A stretch of DNA of 52,292 bases from an uncultured Duncaniella sp. (GTDB lineage Bacteria; Bacteroidota; Bacteroidia; Bacteroidales; Muribaculaceae), in contig NZ_CAJTQC010000009.1 of assembly GCF_910578445.1 (NCBI RefSeq), forward strand, positions 47,135 through 99,426, given 5' to 3'. A program made the translations under genes and the position numbers. Below are positions 16,032 through 25,842 of this stretch, piece after piece. Every line of letters starts with the position of its first letter. Within the stretch, counting starts at the first letter, position 1. Below the pieces are notes generated by a model. It was given only the letters and a program-made list of their open reading frames with translations. It was not told the origin of the DNA and did no database searches.

Positions 16032-17066
16032 TCAATACATCGGGGTGAACGGTTGTGCCTTGAATAGCTTCGAGGTTTCGTCGCCTAAGTAGTCCTTGCT
16101 CTTTGAGGTGTCGATTTTCATCACCGGTGCTCCCGGACGGAGGTCACACTTGTTGAGGTCGACATAGAAGATTCCCGGATTGGTCACGATGTCGAAATAG
16201 TAGAGGCGGTCGCGGATATTGGCAAACGAACGCCATTGGGTTGAGCTGACGTTGGCTTCGCCAGCCGTATATGTGTATGGGACTGATACGTTGAAGAGGA
16301 TGGAGCGGATGATTGTCAGCCCGAGGTCGGCATCACCCGTCTTCTCGACATGATGGTCGAAGAAATAGGCTCTCACGAAGCGGTCGGGGCTCGAAACTGT
16401 GCCCGGAAGGGTATTTGTGCCTCCTTTGGCGAGCCAATATTCATTGATGGCGTTCATCTCAGGGAAATTGGGGTCGTTGGTGAGCACGGGGATGTCCTGT
16501 CCTTCATAGATGCGGAGGTCTCCGTCCTCGAATTCGATCATGGCCGACTTGCCTGTCTCGTCAGTGATGCCCCAGTGGAGTGTCGAGACAGTGCCGCTGT
16601 CGAATGTCGAGCCTGAGATAGTGAAATTCTGCTCGCGCAGCATCGCTACGGCCTCGTCGGTAGTGGCACACATGTCGAGCAGCCACGCCGGGAACATTGA
16701 GAGCGACATCGGCGGACGGTTGTTGGTCGAGTCGTTGACATAGACAGTTCCCTTGCAGAAAAGTCCACTGACCACAAGTCCTTTTTCGTTCATACCCTCG
16801 GTGACTCCACCGTCGTACCCGACGGCGTAAACCGCACCGTATTTCGATGTCCACTGGATTGCGCCGGGGAGATCGTGGCCTTTTTTCTCCATGCCGCGCG
16901 GATAGACATAGAGGTTGGTGGGAATCGGTGTTTTCCAGTCGAGCGAACGGCCCACGATGCGCAGGCTGTCGTTGCCGACATAAAGCACTCGCGAACATCC
17001 TGCCGCCGTGTTGTGAAGACTGGCTGCTGCGATGGCCATGGCTGCCGCAATAAATTTAGCTTTCAT
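16032..17066 (-). CDS. Linear amide C-N hydrolase (choloylglycine hydrolase / penicillin V acylase family)
   Basis: This 344-residue Ntn-hydrolase cleaves amide bonds such as those in conjugated bile salts or N-acyl compounds. A signal peptide (about 1-22) ends right before the nucleophile Cys24 (AAG/CSRVLY), so export exposes the catalytic cysteine. Asp43 (SLDWK), Asn197 (LTNDPNF) and Arg229 (SSPDRFVRA) fit the family catalytic set, with spacing Cys-Asp 19 and Cys-Asn 173 as in clostridial bile salt hydrolases. Periplasmic bile salt hydrolases of gut Bacteroides share this layout. Bile salt versus penicillin V specificity cannot be decided from sequence alone. Confidence 0.88.
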   Translation of the reverse strand: MKAKFIAAAMAIAAASLHNTAAGCSRVLYVGNDSLRIVGRSLDWKTPIPTNLYVYPRGMEKKGHDLPGAIQWTSKYGAVYAVGYDGGVTEGMNEKGLVVSGLFCKGTVYVNDSTNNRPPMSLSMFPAWLLDMCATTDEAVAMLREQNFTISGSTFDSGTVSTLHWGITDETGKSAMIEFEDGDLRIYEGQDIPVLTNDPNFPEMNAINEYWLAKGGTNTLPGTVSSPDRFVRAYFFDHHVEKTGDADLGLTIIRSILFNVSVPYTYTAGEANVSSTQWRSFANIRDRLYYFDIVTNPGIFYVDLNKCDLRPGAPVMKIDTSKSKDYLGDETSKLFKAQPFTPMY

Positions 17067-17151
17067 AATAAGTTGAAAATTGCTGGTGTTACGTGTTTTG
17101 AGTAATTAACACCGTGCCATGGCTTTAGGTTCGGTCCGGGTGGCCGTTTTT

Positions 17152-18615
17152 TCAGACGGCACTGTTTCGGGCTACACGGACTTGTGATTCTGGAGCGTTG
17201 CGTGCCTGTTCGGGTATCTTGAATCCCAGACGGGCTATAATGATGCTCATGACCGGAGTGAGGATGTTGAACACACAGCAGGGGAGATACGTGAGCGTGC
17301 CTACGCCAAGCACCGTTGCCTGTGTGAGTCCGCATGAGTTCCAAGGAATCAGCACAGAGGTGACGGAGATGGAGTCTTCCATTGCGCGGCTCAGCAGGCG
17401 CAGTTCGAGTCCGTTGCGCCTGTAGAGAGAACGATACATGTTGCCGGTGATGATGAGCGACAGATACTGGTCGGCCGTGCAGCAGTTCATCACCAGACCG
17501 CTGGTGACGGTGGCGCTGACAATGCTTGTGCGACGGCGCAGACGGTTTGTGAACGCGTTGGTTAGTTTTGTGAGCATTCCTGTCCCGATCATGACCGAGC
17601 CGAAAAGCATGGCGCTTAAGACGAGATAGACCGTGGGCATCATGCCGAGGATTCCGCCGGTGGTCACGAGATCGTCGAGAGCCGGATTGCCGGTCGTGAG
17701 GGCTGCTCCACTCCATAGCGATGTCGCAAGTGTGGCGACATCCATGCCTTCGTGTGACTGGAAGATGAAAATGCCGGCAGCACCCATCGCCGAGGCGATA
17801 AGCAGCACTTTAAGAGTCGGGACGCGCATGCCGATGAGTGTCATGGTCACAGCCGGGATTACAAGCGTCCACGGCGAGAGGTTGAAAGTAGAGCCGAGCG
17901 ACGACAGCATGGCGCTTGCGTCGGGTGCATGCTCTGTCCCGGTGTTTATGCCGACGATGAAAAAGACAATCAGGGCGATGACTATGGCTGGAATGGTGGT
18001 GAACATCAGGTAGCGGATGTGCTCGAAGAGGTCGACTCCGGCAGTCGACGATGCGATTACCGTAGTGTCGCTCAGAGGCGACACCTTGTCGCCGAAATAT
18101 GCTCCCGAGATGATTGCTCCGGCAATCCAAGGGTCACTGTAGCCCATCACTTCTCCGATGCCCATGAAGGCTACTCCGAGTGTGGCGATTGTGGTCCATG
18201 AGCTGCCGGTCAGCACGGAAATCGCCGAGCAGACCACGCAGGTCACCACGAGAAAGAATTTAGGACTTAGAATCTGGAGTCCATAGGATATAAGCGTCGG
18301 AACTACTCCGGAGAGCATCCATGTGGTGGCCACCATAGCTATGCAGATGAGGATAGGGATTGCCGGTAGAATCTGGACTGCACTTCTTTTGAAGCCGACT
18401 GCCAGTCCGCGTCGTGAGGCCACGCCTCCGATCAGTGCGAGAGACAATGCGATTGCCGTGGATGCCAGCAGGATATATGGACCGGACTCCGACACTGCGT
18501 CAGCTCCGCTGATGACAATGATAGAGATGAGGGCTACGAAAAGAAAGCTTATGGGGATGAGAGAGATGCCGAGCGAGGGGAGATTGCGACTGCCGAAAAT
18601 ACTGTGTTTATTCAA
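17152..18615 (-). CDS. nhaC: Na+/H+ antiporter, NhaC family
   Basis: This 487-residue inner-membrane antiporter has about 11-12 hydrophobic segments. Family hallmarks include the TGSSWTTIATLGVAFMGIG segment (about 145-163), AGAIISGAYFGDKVSPLSDTTVIAS (about 175-198, with the conserved D-K-x-SPLSDT loop) and the later DQYLSLIITGNMYR block. It exports sodium (or a dicarboxylate/amine in some members) in exchange for protons. It has its own promoter and no operon partner: the choloylglycine hydrolase gene follows after 85 bp on the same strand, so read-through is possible but unproven. Confidence 0.88.
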   Translation of the reverse strand: MNKHSIFGSRNLPSLGISLIPISFLFVALISIIVISGADAVSESGPYILLASTAIALSLALIGGVASRRGLAVGFKRSAVQILPAIPILICIAMVATTWMLSGVVPTLISYGLQILSPKFFLVVTCVVCSAISVLTGSSWTTIATLGVAFMGIGEVMGYSDPWIAGAIISGAYFGDKVSPLSDTTVIASSTAGVDLFEHIRYLMFTTIPAIVIALIVFFIVGINTGTEHAPDASAMLSSLGSTFNLSPWTLVIPAVTMTLIGMRVPTLKVLLIASAMGAAGIFIFQSHEGMDVATLATSLWSGAALTTGNPALDDLVTTGGILGMMPTVYLVLSAMLFGSVMIGTGMLTKLTNAFTNRLRRRTSIVSATVTSGLVMNCCTADQYLSLIITGNMYRSLYRRNGLELRLLSRAMEDSISVTSVLIPWNSCGLTQATVLGVGTLTYLPCCVFNILTPVMSIIIARLGFKIPEQARNAPESQVRVARNSAV

Positions 18616-18731
18616 TCTTATAAATCCGTTAAAATAAGTTAGTAATCTAATGGAAACTTGCTTGCGTGACCGGTGTGGTGACGGTCGGAAGCTAAGAATT
18701 TAAAAACAGGCTATAAAACAGCTTATAAGTA

Positions 18732-18763
18732 CAAAATTAGTAAAAATCGGGCGTATTTCACAA
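18732..18763 (-). promoter_or_regulatory. Promoter of nhaC
   Basis: On the minus strand TTGTG (18759-18763) is followed after 19 bases by TAATTTTG (18732-18739). The predicted leader is about 110 nt. Confidence 0.6.
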
Positions 18764-18922
18764 CACGCGTCTGACAAAACACGCTAAAATCTTAAAATTC
18801 ATGTTAATGACTTGGCTTCGAGAATGTATTAATCGTCAAGCGACTTGTATTTTGTCGTGGATTTATTAAAACATGTATGTCAATCACATGTCTGGGTAAC
18901 CGTATTCATCTACTGTAGGTCT

Positions 18923-18962
18923 TAAAAAAAAGAAACACCCATGTGGGTGTTTCTTTTTTTTA
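18923..18962. terminator. Bidirectional terminator at the end of the DUF5689 locus
   Basis: GAAACACCC and GGGTGTTTC form a 9-bp stem with loop atgt, flanked by A runs on the left and T runs on the right. It ends the five-gene minus-strand locus, 12 bp after the last stop codon. Confidence 0.9.
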
Positions 18963-18973
18963 AGGCTATAAAG

Positions 18974-21451
18974 TTATTTGTCAGAAAGTTCAAAAGAAGT
19001 AGGAGCTTTTAGTCCTGGTAGCCTGAAATATGCAACTAATTGGCCTTCTATTTTAAGGAATTTCCCTAAATTTCCGGGATTATCCTTGAGATTAAGCTTG
19101 CTGCGACAATCAGTGTTTGCTACGAGTTGCACGGGAACACATTTGGTATAATCTTTCTCTGTTGGGCTCGCGGCTATAAGCAGATTTGACGCGCTTGATG
19201 ACGGTATTTCGAAGTGGCTTCCTGATGAGATGTCAGCTCCGTCAACCCATCCCACGATGTAGCCTTCAACCCATGAAGTCGTACCGGGATTGTTAAGTGC
19301 GATTGCCGAAGGCACACTATAGGGAGCTTCTTTTGTCCCGTTTCCTTCTGGATTCACCGGAGTGTCGCCGCCACTTTGGCCTGCGAGGCTGAATGCGGTA
19401 GGAGCTTTAAGACCTGCCTGACCGAAATACTTTGTGAGTTGGCCTTCTATTTTAAGAAGTTTCCCGAGATTGTCAGGATGGTCCATAAGATTTACTTCTG
19501 TACGGATGTCGGTATTTGCGACAAGTTGGACAGGAACACACTTCGTATAATCCGTTTCGTTGGGATTGTCTGCGATAAGAACATTTGACGCGCTTGACGA
19601 AGGTACTTCGAAATGGCTACCTGTAGCGATGGCCGCGCCTTCTACCCAACCTACGATGTAGCCCTGAATCCATGACACAGAGCCAGGATTGTTAAGGCTG
19701 ATTGTTTGAGATATGCTGTATGGCTTTGCCTCAGTTCCGTCACCGTCACCTGTGACTGGAGTGTCGGGAGTGTCACTACCGCCTTCGAGTACAAAGTCGG
19801 TAGGAGCTTTTATACCTGATTGGCTGAAATATTTTGTGAGTTGACCTTCAATCTTGAGCTTTTTCCCGAGGTTGCCAGGATTGTTCTGAAGATTGACCTT
19901 GTTGCGACATTCTGTGTCATAGACAAGTTGTACGGGCATACACTTTGTGTAGTCTGTTTCTGTCGGGGTAGCTGCGATGAGCACATTCGATGCATTTGAG
20001 GCGGGAACGCTGAAATGGCTTCCTGCCGAGATGTCAGCGCCCTCTACCCAACCTACGATATAGCCCTCTACCCATGCTGTAGAGCCTGGGTTGTTCAGAG
20101 CGATTGCCTGGCTGACCGAATATGGTTTCTCCTTTGTTCCGTCGCCTGTTCCGGGGGTGGGTTCGTCGCCGCCGGGCACTTCGACACCGTCGATGCGGAA
20201 TGTCGATGCCGAGCCGTTGTTGCCTGTCACTGCGGGCATTGAGAGCTCAGTGCCGAAATTACCGCTGATCCACATCTGCTTCTTGTAGTTAGAAGGATTG
20301 TCGGGCAGATTGCCGTACTGACGGAGCTTTGATCCCTGCGGAAGATTGATGACCATACACTTTGTCCAGTCGGTGCAGTCGGCGCTCTGGGCGATGACGA
20401 GGGTGTTGTCAAGGTCAGGTTCGCCGGTGAACTGGATGTCGGCGTTTGAGCTGACTGTCTGTACGCCGGGCGCTACAGCTCCTACGATATAGCCTGTCAG
20501 CCATACGTTTGAAGCCGAACCGCCGTTGTTGATGATCGCGATAGCCTGATCTACGGTGTAGGGGTTGTCTTCAGCGCCCGGGCCGATGGTAGGATTGCCG
20601 AAGTTCATACATCCGTTTCGGTCAAGGAGCAGGAGCTGCCAGCCACCGCTTGAGTGGTAGCTGAGTAGACCGACCACGTCGCCATGACCTTCGGGAAGGA
20701 TGTCGGCATAGAAATTGGAATAGCCGCTGGTGCGCACATTGATTGTTCCGCCGTCAGAGAGTGTCAGCGCACGGTTGACGGTTTCCTTGCTCGCTGCAAA
20801 CGCTTCCTTGCCGCCATCTGCGAAATAGCAGTTGTTGAATCTAACGAGCTGGCTCTGCCATTTGCGGAGCACTTCGGGGCCGCCTGACAGTTCGGAGAGC
20901 GAATTGACCGTGATGGTGTCGACAGCCGCCAGATCGGGTAGGCCGTTGAGCTGCGAGTGCTTGACGAATTCCTGATATGGCATGAAGGTGGTCTGCTGGC
21001 CGTATTGCTGAGAGTCCTCTGGCGAACCGAGCTGCTGGAGGCCGGCATACTTGCCTATTGTCATTCCGGTGAGGTCGATCACCACTTCCTGTCCGCGGCG
21101 ATACTGGTTGCTCATCGAGTTGGCATTGATGCTCATGGCAAGCGCACCTGTCTCATCCTGAATGACGAGTGACTTGTAGATGTTGCCTGAGGCATCCGAT
21201 GAAATCACGTGGCCTTTTACCAGAAGGCGTTTTCCGTTTTCGGCTTCACCGATTTGCTTGTAATAGTTATCGGCGTCTTCCCAGAATTCGGTTTTGATTT
21301 CGTTGATGGTCTTCACCTCATAGTTTTCGGTGTCGTTGAGCCAGGATGACTCGGGGTCTGTCATGCCCGGAGCGTCGAAATCGTCCTGACAGGCCGTCAG
21401 CGAGAGCGCACCGGCGAATAGCAGGCTCAGATATGTCTTGAAATTTCTCAT
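18974..21451 (-). CDS. DUF5689 lipoprotein with four DUF6359-like repeats
   Basis: This 825-residue surface or periplasmic lipoprotein (signal ends SLTAC, Cys about 21) has an N-terminal DUF5689-type domain (about 45-285; motifs LLVKGHVISSDASGNIYKSLVIQDETGAL and LQQLGSP). Four repeats of about 115-130 residues start near 290, 440, 565 and 700. Each repeat opens with the pattern PYSVSQAIALNNPG, then WVEGYIVGWV, then SNVLIA, YTKCMPVQL and a closing LKIEGQL strand. Repeats 2-4 are close copies; repeat 1 is divergent. The ExG-x-I-V-G and L-x-I-x-G-x-L strands look OB-fold-like, a fold that often binds nucleic acids. It is the last gene of the TonB/EEP locus, 20 bp after the second DUF5689 gene. 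The function is unproven. Confidence 0.8.
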   Translation of the reverse strand: MRNFKTYLSLLFAGALSLTACQDDFDAPGMTDPESSWLNDTENYEVKTINEIKTEFWEDADNYYKQIGEAENGKRLLVKGHVISSDASGNIYKSLVIQDETGALAMSINANSMSNQYRRGQEVVIDLTGMTIGKYAGLQQLGSPEDSQQYGQQTTFMPYQEFVKHSQLNGLPDLAAVDTITVNSLSELSGGPEVLRKWQSQLVRFNNCYFADGGKEAFAASKETVNRALTLSDGGTINVRTSGYSNFYADILPEGHGDVVGLLSYHSSGGWQLLLLDRNGCMNFGNPTIGPGAEDNPYTVDQAIAIINNGGSASNVWLTGYIVGAVAPGVQTVSSNADIQFTGEPDLDNTLVIAQSADCTDWTKCMVINLPQGSKLRQYGNLPDNPSNYKKQMWISGNFGTELSMPAVTGNNGSASTFRIDGVEVPGGDEPTPGTGDGTKEKPYSVSQAIALNNPGSTAWVEGYIVGWVEGADISAGSHFSVPASNASNVLIAATPTETDYTKCMPVQLVYDTECRNKVNLQNNPGNLGKKLKIEGQLTKYFSQSGIKAPTDFVLEGGSDTPDTPVTGDGDGTEAKPYSISQTISLNNPGSVSWIQGYIVGWVEGAAIATGSHFEVPSSSASNVLIADNPNETDYTKCVPVQLVANTDIRTEVNLMDHPDNLGKLLKIEGQLTKYFGQAGLKAPTAFSLAGQSGGDTPVNPEGNGTKEAPYSVPSAIALNNPGTTSWVEGYIVGWVDGADISSGSHFEIPSSSASNLLIAASPTEKDYTKCVPVQLVANTDCRSKLNLKDNPGNLGKFLKIEGQLVAYFRLPGLKAPTSFELSDK

Positions 21452-21471
21452 AGTTTTTGTCTTTGATCGGA

Positions 21472-22845
21472 TTACTCGCTAATTTTCAGATTTCTGATTT
21501 CCCATGTGTCAGCTCCGCTTTCGTCAGAACCGTATTTGAATCCCACATGGATTTTTTTACCGGCATAGGCCGAGAGGTCGATTGAGCCGGAGTTCGCAAA
21601 TGTCCATGATCCGGCATCGGGCCATGAAGGGATTGCAAGTTCCGTCCATGATGCAGCACCCTCCTCGCGGACAACTGCGCAGCAGAGCGTGCGGAGTGTT
21701 GTCTGGAATTTGGCTGCATGCTCAAATGAGAGCTTGGCCGATTTGGCTGCGCTGAGGTCGATGACGGGCGAGTAGGCATAGGCCTTCGATGCAATGGCCT
21801 TGCCTCCTGAATATGCGCTGGCGTTGAGATAGTGTTTGCCGCTGTATTCTTTCCATGTCCACACGGCCTCAACACCGTCGACGCTGTTTGCCTCGTAGCT
21901 CCAGTCGATTGTCGCTGCGTCCTCGCCAAGTGCCGAGTAGATTGTTGTGCCGGGGGTCGGTTCATCCGGTTTCTCAGGCGTGTCGACAAACTCGAAGCCG
22001 TCTATGCAACCGGTTTGAGGATCCATGAAAGTGAGCTGCCATGAAGCTTTCGATGAGGCATAGTAGCCGAGAATGGCCACCACAGTGCCAGTACCCTTTG
22101 GCAGAATCTGTGACGAGAACGTACATTTGTTGCTCGTGCGTACATCGATGGTGTTGCCCTCGGCATCTTTCAGGGTGCGGTTTGTAGCGCCTGTCGCACC
22201 GGGGTTGTCACACCATGCAGCCTTGCCGCCGTCTACGAAACTTACATTCTCGATTTTCACGAGCTGACATTGCCATTCGATAAGTTTTGACTTGTCGTTG
22301 ATCCATGAGTTGAGATCGGAGATGGTGACTGTGTAAGGCTCGGCGTCCGTGAGCGACGGCAGACCGTTGCGCTGGGCGCGGAGTCCGAAGGCTTCAGGCT
22401 CGATGCCGCCTACGTTTCCATTGTAGAGTGTGCCGATCTGCATCTGCTTGCCGTAGCCTCCGACGAGCAGACCGGTCACGTTGATGCGCACTTCCTGTCC
22501 CATCGGATAGCTTTCATAGAGGTCATAGCCGTGGACGCGGATGTCAAGAGCTCCGCTTTCGTCGCGGAAATAGATGTGCTGATAGACATTTCCGTCTTTG
22601 TCCGACGAGATGATGCGGCCTCCGAGGATGATGCTGTCGCCGTTGGCATTGACCGGGATGGTGGTCGATGAATTGGACTGGGCTATGTCCCAGAACATTT
22701 CTTTGAATTCCGAAATGGCCGTGTTGACCTCATAGGTAGCTTCGGGCACAATCACCGGCGGACGGTCGAAATCATTGTCGCAGGCGGTGAAACCGAGCGA
22801 CATGCCTGCGGCTGCCACCGCAAATATTGATTTATATAATTTCAT
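21472..22845 (-). CDS. DUF5689 lipoprotein with a C-terminal jelly-roll-like domain
   Basis: This 457-residue lipoprotein (signal ends LGFTAC, Cys about 22) has a DUF5689-type region (about 40-285; IILGGRIISSDKDGNVYQHIYFRDESGALDI) homologous to the N-terminus of the next gene. Its C-terminal domain (about 300-457) begins after a Pro-rich linker (TPEKPDEPTPG) and has the look of a carbohydrate- or ligand-binding jelly roll, ending in GADTWEIRNLKIS (choice-of-anchor or DUF5017-like). It lies 60 bp after the TonB receptor and 20 bp before the 825-aa gene, so they form one operon. By position these proteins may act as SusD-like surface partners of the receptor. That is inference. Confidence 0.8.
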   Translation of the reverse strand: MKLYKSIFAVAAAGMSLGFTACDNDFDRPPVIVPEATYEVNTAISEFKEMFWDIAQSNSSTTIPVNANGDSIILGGRIISSDKDGNVYQHIYFRDESGALDIRVHGYDLYESYPMGQEVRINVTGLLVGGYGKQMQIGTLYNGNVGGIEPEAFGLRAQRNGLPSLTDAEPYTVTISDLNSWINDKSKLIEWQCQLVKIENVSFVDGGKAAWCDNPGATGATNRTLKDAEGNTIDVRTSNKCTFSSQILPKGTGTVVAILGYYASSKASWQLTFMDPQTGCIDGFEFVDTPEKPDEPTPGTTIYSALGEDAATIDWSYEANSVDGVEAVWTWKEYSGKHYLNASAYSGGKAIASKAYAYSPVIDLSAAKSAKLSFEHAAKFQTTLRTLCCAVVREEGAASWTELAIPSWPDAGSWTFANSGSIDLSAYAGKKIHVGFKYGSDESGADTWEIRNLKISE

Positions 22846-22905
22846 ATATGGAATTGTTCGTATGTTATGTACATATATTATATATTAAGGTGTGGTTGCC
22901 TTACA

Positions 22906-25665
22906 TCAGAATCTGATGCCGACGTTGAGATACACCTTGATGCCTTGGGCATAGAAATATTTGTTGGGATATTTCGTCGAGTCGTAGTTCGAGTAGTCGA
23001 AACGTCCCTGCTGGTAGCCGTAGGTCTGTATTTTCTTGTTGTTGAGAATATTGTCAACGTTGAGGTTGATGTTCATCGACACCTTGCGGTTGAGATAAAT
23101 CAGCTTGCCGATTGAAGCGTTGACAACGAATGCGTCGTTGAGCTTGTCTTGAGTTGCGAGTTCTGCCATTTTTGCTTCAAGCTCGTCCATCGAGGGATAT
23201 TTCTCCCAGAGGTTGGGGAGTGCCTCGTGGTGGATCGGTGAAAGATTGACATATGCGTCGCCCATCCATGACGCGTTGACATTGAAGAACCACGATTTGG
23301 GGGCTGCCCAGTCGATGCCGACATTTACGGCTGTCTGCGGAGTGCCGCCAACGTAGAAGTTCTTGAGATAGACAACCTGTGTGGTGTCCGGACGCATGCC
23401 GTTTTCATAGGAGCGAGTACCCTTCGGACGGTTCTTGTACTGATACTGTGCGAAGGTTGCCGCAGCGCTTACAGTGACAGAGGGAGTCACCTTAAAGGCA
23501 GCGCCGATTTCGATGCCTTTGTAGCGGGTGTGGACTCCTTTGAGCACATAGTTCATAAACGTCGAATACTGGTCGTCGTAGTATGAGGTGCGTTCGGTCT
23601 GGTCATACATTTCAGTCCAGAATCCGGTGATTGCTCCGCGGAAACGGCGGTAGTTCCATGCGTAGGAGATGTCGCCCGAAAGTATTCGTTCGGGTTTGAG
23701 TCCGTCGATGGCGGTGTCTTTGATACGCGGTGAGATATAGGCATATTCAAACAGTGGAGCCACAGTCTCGTATCCTGCGTGGGCGGTGATGAAGTTGCGT
23801 CCGTCGATTTTGTAGGTTGCGCCGGCCTTGAGCGCGCCGGTGTCGAAGCGGTGTGACGCTCCCTTGCCGTAGGAATTTTTAGGTGCGCGGCCGTTCATCA
23901 TCTTGCCGTCGCGCTGGAACTGGGTGTAGCCTATCTTAAGGCCATAGTTGATGTCCCACTGCGGGAGGGTGATGACATTCTGTATCCAAGCGTTGCCGTG
24001 GAGAGCGTTGATATAGTAGTCATAGCCGAACGTGTCTCCTTTGCCCACATGGCGGCTGGGGTTGAGAAGGTTGTTCTGGAGCATGTCGGGATTGTCGGGG
24101 AAGTCGCGTTCGCTGTACTGGTCGATGTCAAGCCAGTATTCACCTCCGAGCAGGTCGCGGATGGTCTTGTAGTAGTGTGCGCGGGTGTAGTTCAACGAAA
24201 CTCCTGCCTGAAGGGTCATGTTGTCGTTCAGACGGTGGTTGAGCACCGAGTTGAGCATGAAATTGATCTGGTTGCTGTGGCGGTTCTCAAGAATGTAGCT
24301 CGACGAGTGGTTGTCGGGATTGTTGCCGCGGCCGTATATGCTATTGTAGTAGTTGGCCTGATAGAGATTGCCCCAGTTGATCTGGCGGAAGCTTTCGTCG
24401 TGCTTCCAGAGGTCGGTATAGAGGTCGGCGGCTTCCTCGTTGCCCGAGGCGCGGAAGTAGCTTGGGAGATAGCGGTAGTAGTCGGGACGCGGGTCAGCGG
24501 CGTTATACCAGTTGAGGGCCGATGTCGAGTAGTTGACAGCGCGGAATGCAGCTCCTGTGTTGAGGGTTGTTCCCTTGTCGGGTTTCCATATCCAGTTGAG
24601 CACGGCTGTGGGGTCGAATGTCTCGACTATTTTTGCAGAACGTTTCTTGCCGTCCTGCCATCCCCAGTTGGGGTTGTAGAGATTGTTGCCCGTAAGCGCG
24701 TAGGCTTCTTCGTAGGTGGCCGAATTGGTGGCGCGCTGTGTGGGTGCGCCCCAGACGGTCAGGTTGAGTGAATGTTTCTCGTTGAACACCTTTTCGAGCG
24801 ATGCGAAAAGGCCGAAAGAGTTGTAGAATGTACCTTCGATAACCCCCTCCTTGGCATATCGTCCGATTGCCGAGATTGTGAATGCCCAGCCGTTCTTGTT
24901 AAGGCCTGTTGAATACATGGCCATTGCGCGGAGCATGTAGTTGGAGTTGGTATAGGCCACCGAACCGTTGAATCCGGGTGCATAGTGTGCCGCACGGGTG
25001 TTGATGTCGGTCGCGCCGCCGATGTTGCCGAAGCCGAAGTTGGCCGCGCCGAGACCGAGCGATGTGGTTTTGTCGCGGAATGCACGGCTCATGCCGCCGA
25101 GTGTCGAATAGTTGAAGCGGCCGCGGGCAAGGTCGTTGAAGTTGATGCCGTTGATATAGGTTTCGGTGTACTTCGAGTCGTAGCCGCGCACGCGGAAGCG
25201 CATGGGCTGGAAGTCGTAGTTTGCGGCGTTATAGTAGACGTCGTCGCTTGCTCCTGTAAGTGCAGCGATTGACTGAGCGCTCCCTTCTTCGTCTTCAAGG
25301 AGTGCTTGGTCGAAGAACATGTCGTTCTGGTCCTCGTAGAACACATTGTTGAGGTTTGACGAGAGCATTTTCAGATCTCCGAGGTCGACGATTTTCCCAC
25401 TTGTCATCTTGATGTCGACTGTCAGGTCATTGTATCCGTAGGCCACAATGACGAGCAGGTCTTCACCGGGTTTGGCGTTTGAGATTGAAAAGTCGCCCGA
25501 CGGGCCGGTGGTGACATAGATTCCCTGTTTGTCGAGCATCACGTTTGCCCCTGCCACGGGTGCGCCGGTGTTGTTGTCGACTACAGTGCCGGCTACGCCT
25601 GTCGATTGGGCAAATGACGGCAACGTTGCCGCCAGAAGCAGTAGCAGAAACAGTTTTAGTCTCAT
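22906..25665 (-). CDS. TonB-dependent outer-membrane receptor of the DUF5689 locus
   Basis: This 919-residue receptor has a signal peptide (1-19), a carboxypeptidase-regulatory-like domain (about 22-95: GVAGTVVDNNTGAPVAGANVML), a plug (about 110-240: MRFRVRGYDSKYTETYINGINFNDL, NIGGATDINTRAA) and a beta-barrel ending in GIKVYLNVGIRF with terminal Phe. It lacks an adjacent SusD. Its partners are two DUF5689 lipoproteins downstream, and upstream a kinase-like gene and a nuclease. A 178-bp gap separates it from the kinase-like gene and contains short inverted repeats but no promoter I can confirm. The import substrate is unknown; nucleic-acid fragments or nucleotides are my working guess from neighbours. 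Confidence 0.88.
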   Translation of the reverse strand: MRLKLFLLLLLAATLPSFAQSTGVAGTVVDNNTGAPVAGANVMLDKQGIYVTTGPSGDFSISNAKPGEDLLVIVAYGYNDLTVDIKMTSGKIVDLGDLKMLSSNLNNVFYEDQNDMFFDQALLEDEEGSAQSIAALTGASDDVYYNAANYDFQPMRFRVRGYDSKYTETYINGINFNDLARGRFNYSTLGGMSRAFRDKTTSLGLGAANFGFGNIGGATDINTRAAHYAPGFNGSVAYTNSNYMLRAMAMYSTGLNKNGWAFTISAIGRYAKEGVIEGTFYNSFGLFASLEKVFNEKHSLNLTVWGAPTQRATNSATYEEAYALTGNNLYNPNWGWQDGKKRSAKIVETFDPTAVLNWIWKPDKGTTLNTGAAFRAVNYSTSALNWYNAADPRPDYYRYLPSYFRASGNEEAADLYTDLWKHDESFRQINWGNLYQANYYNSIYGRGNNPDNHSSSYILENRHSNQINFMLNSVLNHRLNDNMTLQAGVSLNYTRAHYYKTIRDLLGGEYWLDIDQYSERDFPDNPDMLQNNLLNPSRHVGKGDTFGYDYYINALHGNAWIQNVITLPQWDINYGLKIGYTQFQRDGKMMNGRAPKNSYGKGASHRFDTGALKAGATYKIDGRNFITAHAGYETVAPLFEYAYISPRIKDTAIDGLKPERILSGDISYAWNYRRFRGAITGFWTEMYDQTERTSYYDDQYSTFMNYVLKGVHTRYKGIEIGAAFKVTPSVTVSAAATFAQYQYKNRPKGTRSYENGMRPDTTQVVYLKNFYVGGTPQTAVNVGIDWAAPKSWFFNVNASWMGDAYVNLSPIHHEALPNLWEKYPSMDELEAKMAELATQDKLNDAFVVNASIGKLIYLNRKVSMNINLNVDNILNNKKIQTYGYQQGRFDYSNYDSTKYPNKYFYAQGIKVYLNVGIRF

Positions 25666-25842
25666 AGATTCTGTTGGAAATGAAAAATAATTATTGTATG
25701 ATTTTGCTGGTGGCTGTCTGAAAAAATGTCCGGTTTGCTTAATCGGTCAGAGGCGGATGTTTTTTCCCTACAGCCTTTCGGGAAAGGACATATTGATGTT
25801 ATTAAAACCCTCTTAGTTTTATGAGAAGAGCCGGAGGTCGCG

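Larger units (their letters stand above)
18616..18973. other. 358-bp intergenic region between nhaC and the DUF5689/DUF6359 gene
   Basis: Only an nhaC promoter (18732-18763, minus) and a terminator (18923-18962) are recognisable. The remainder is A/T-rich with short stop-laden frames and no gene I can support. Confidence 0.6.

Noticed and set aside
17063..17716. 217-codon minus-strand frame
   Set aside because: It overlaps the 3' end of nhaC in another frame. The composition is His/Arg-rich shadow sequence.
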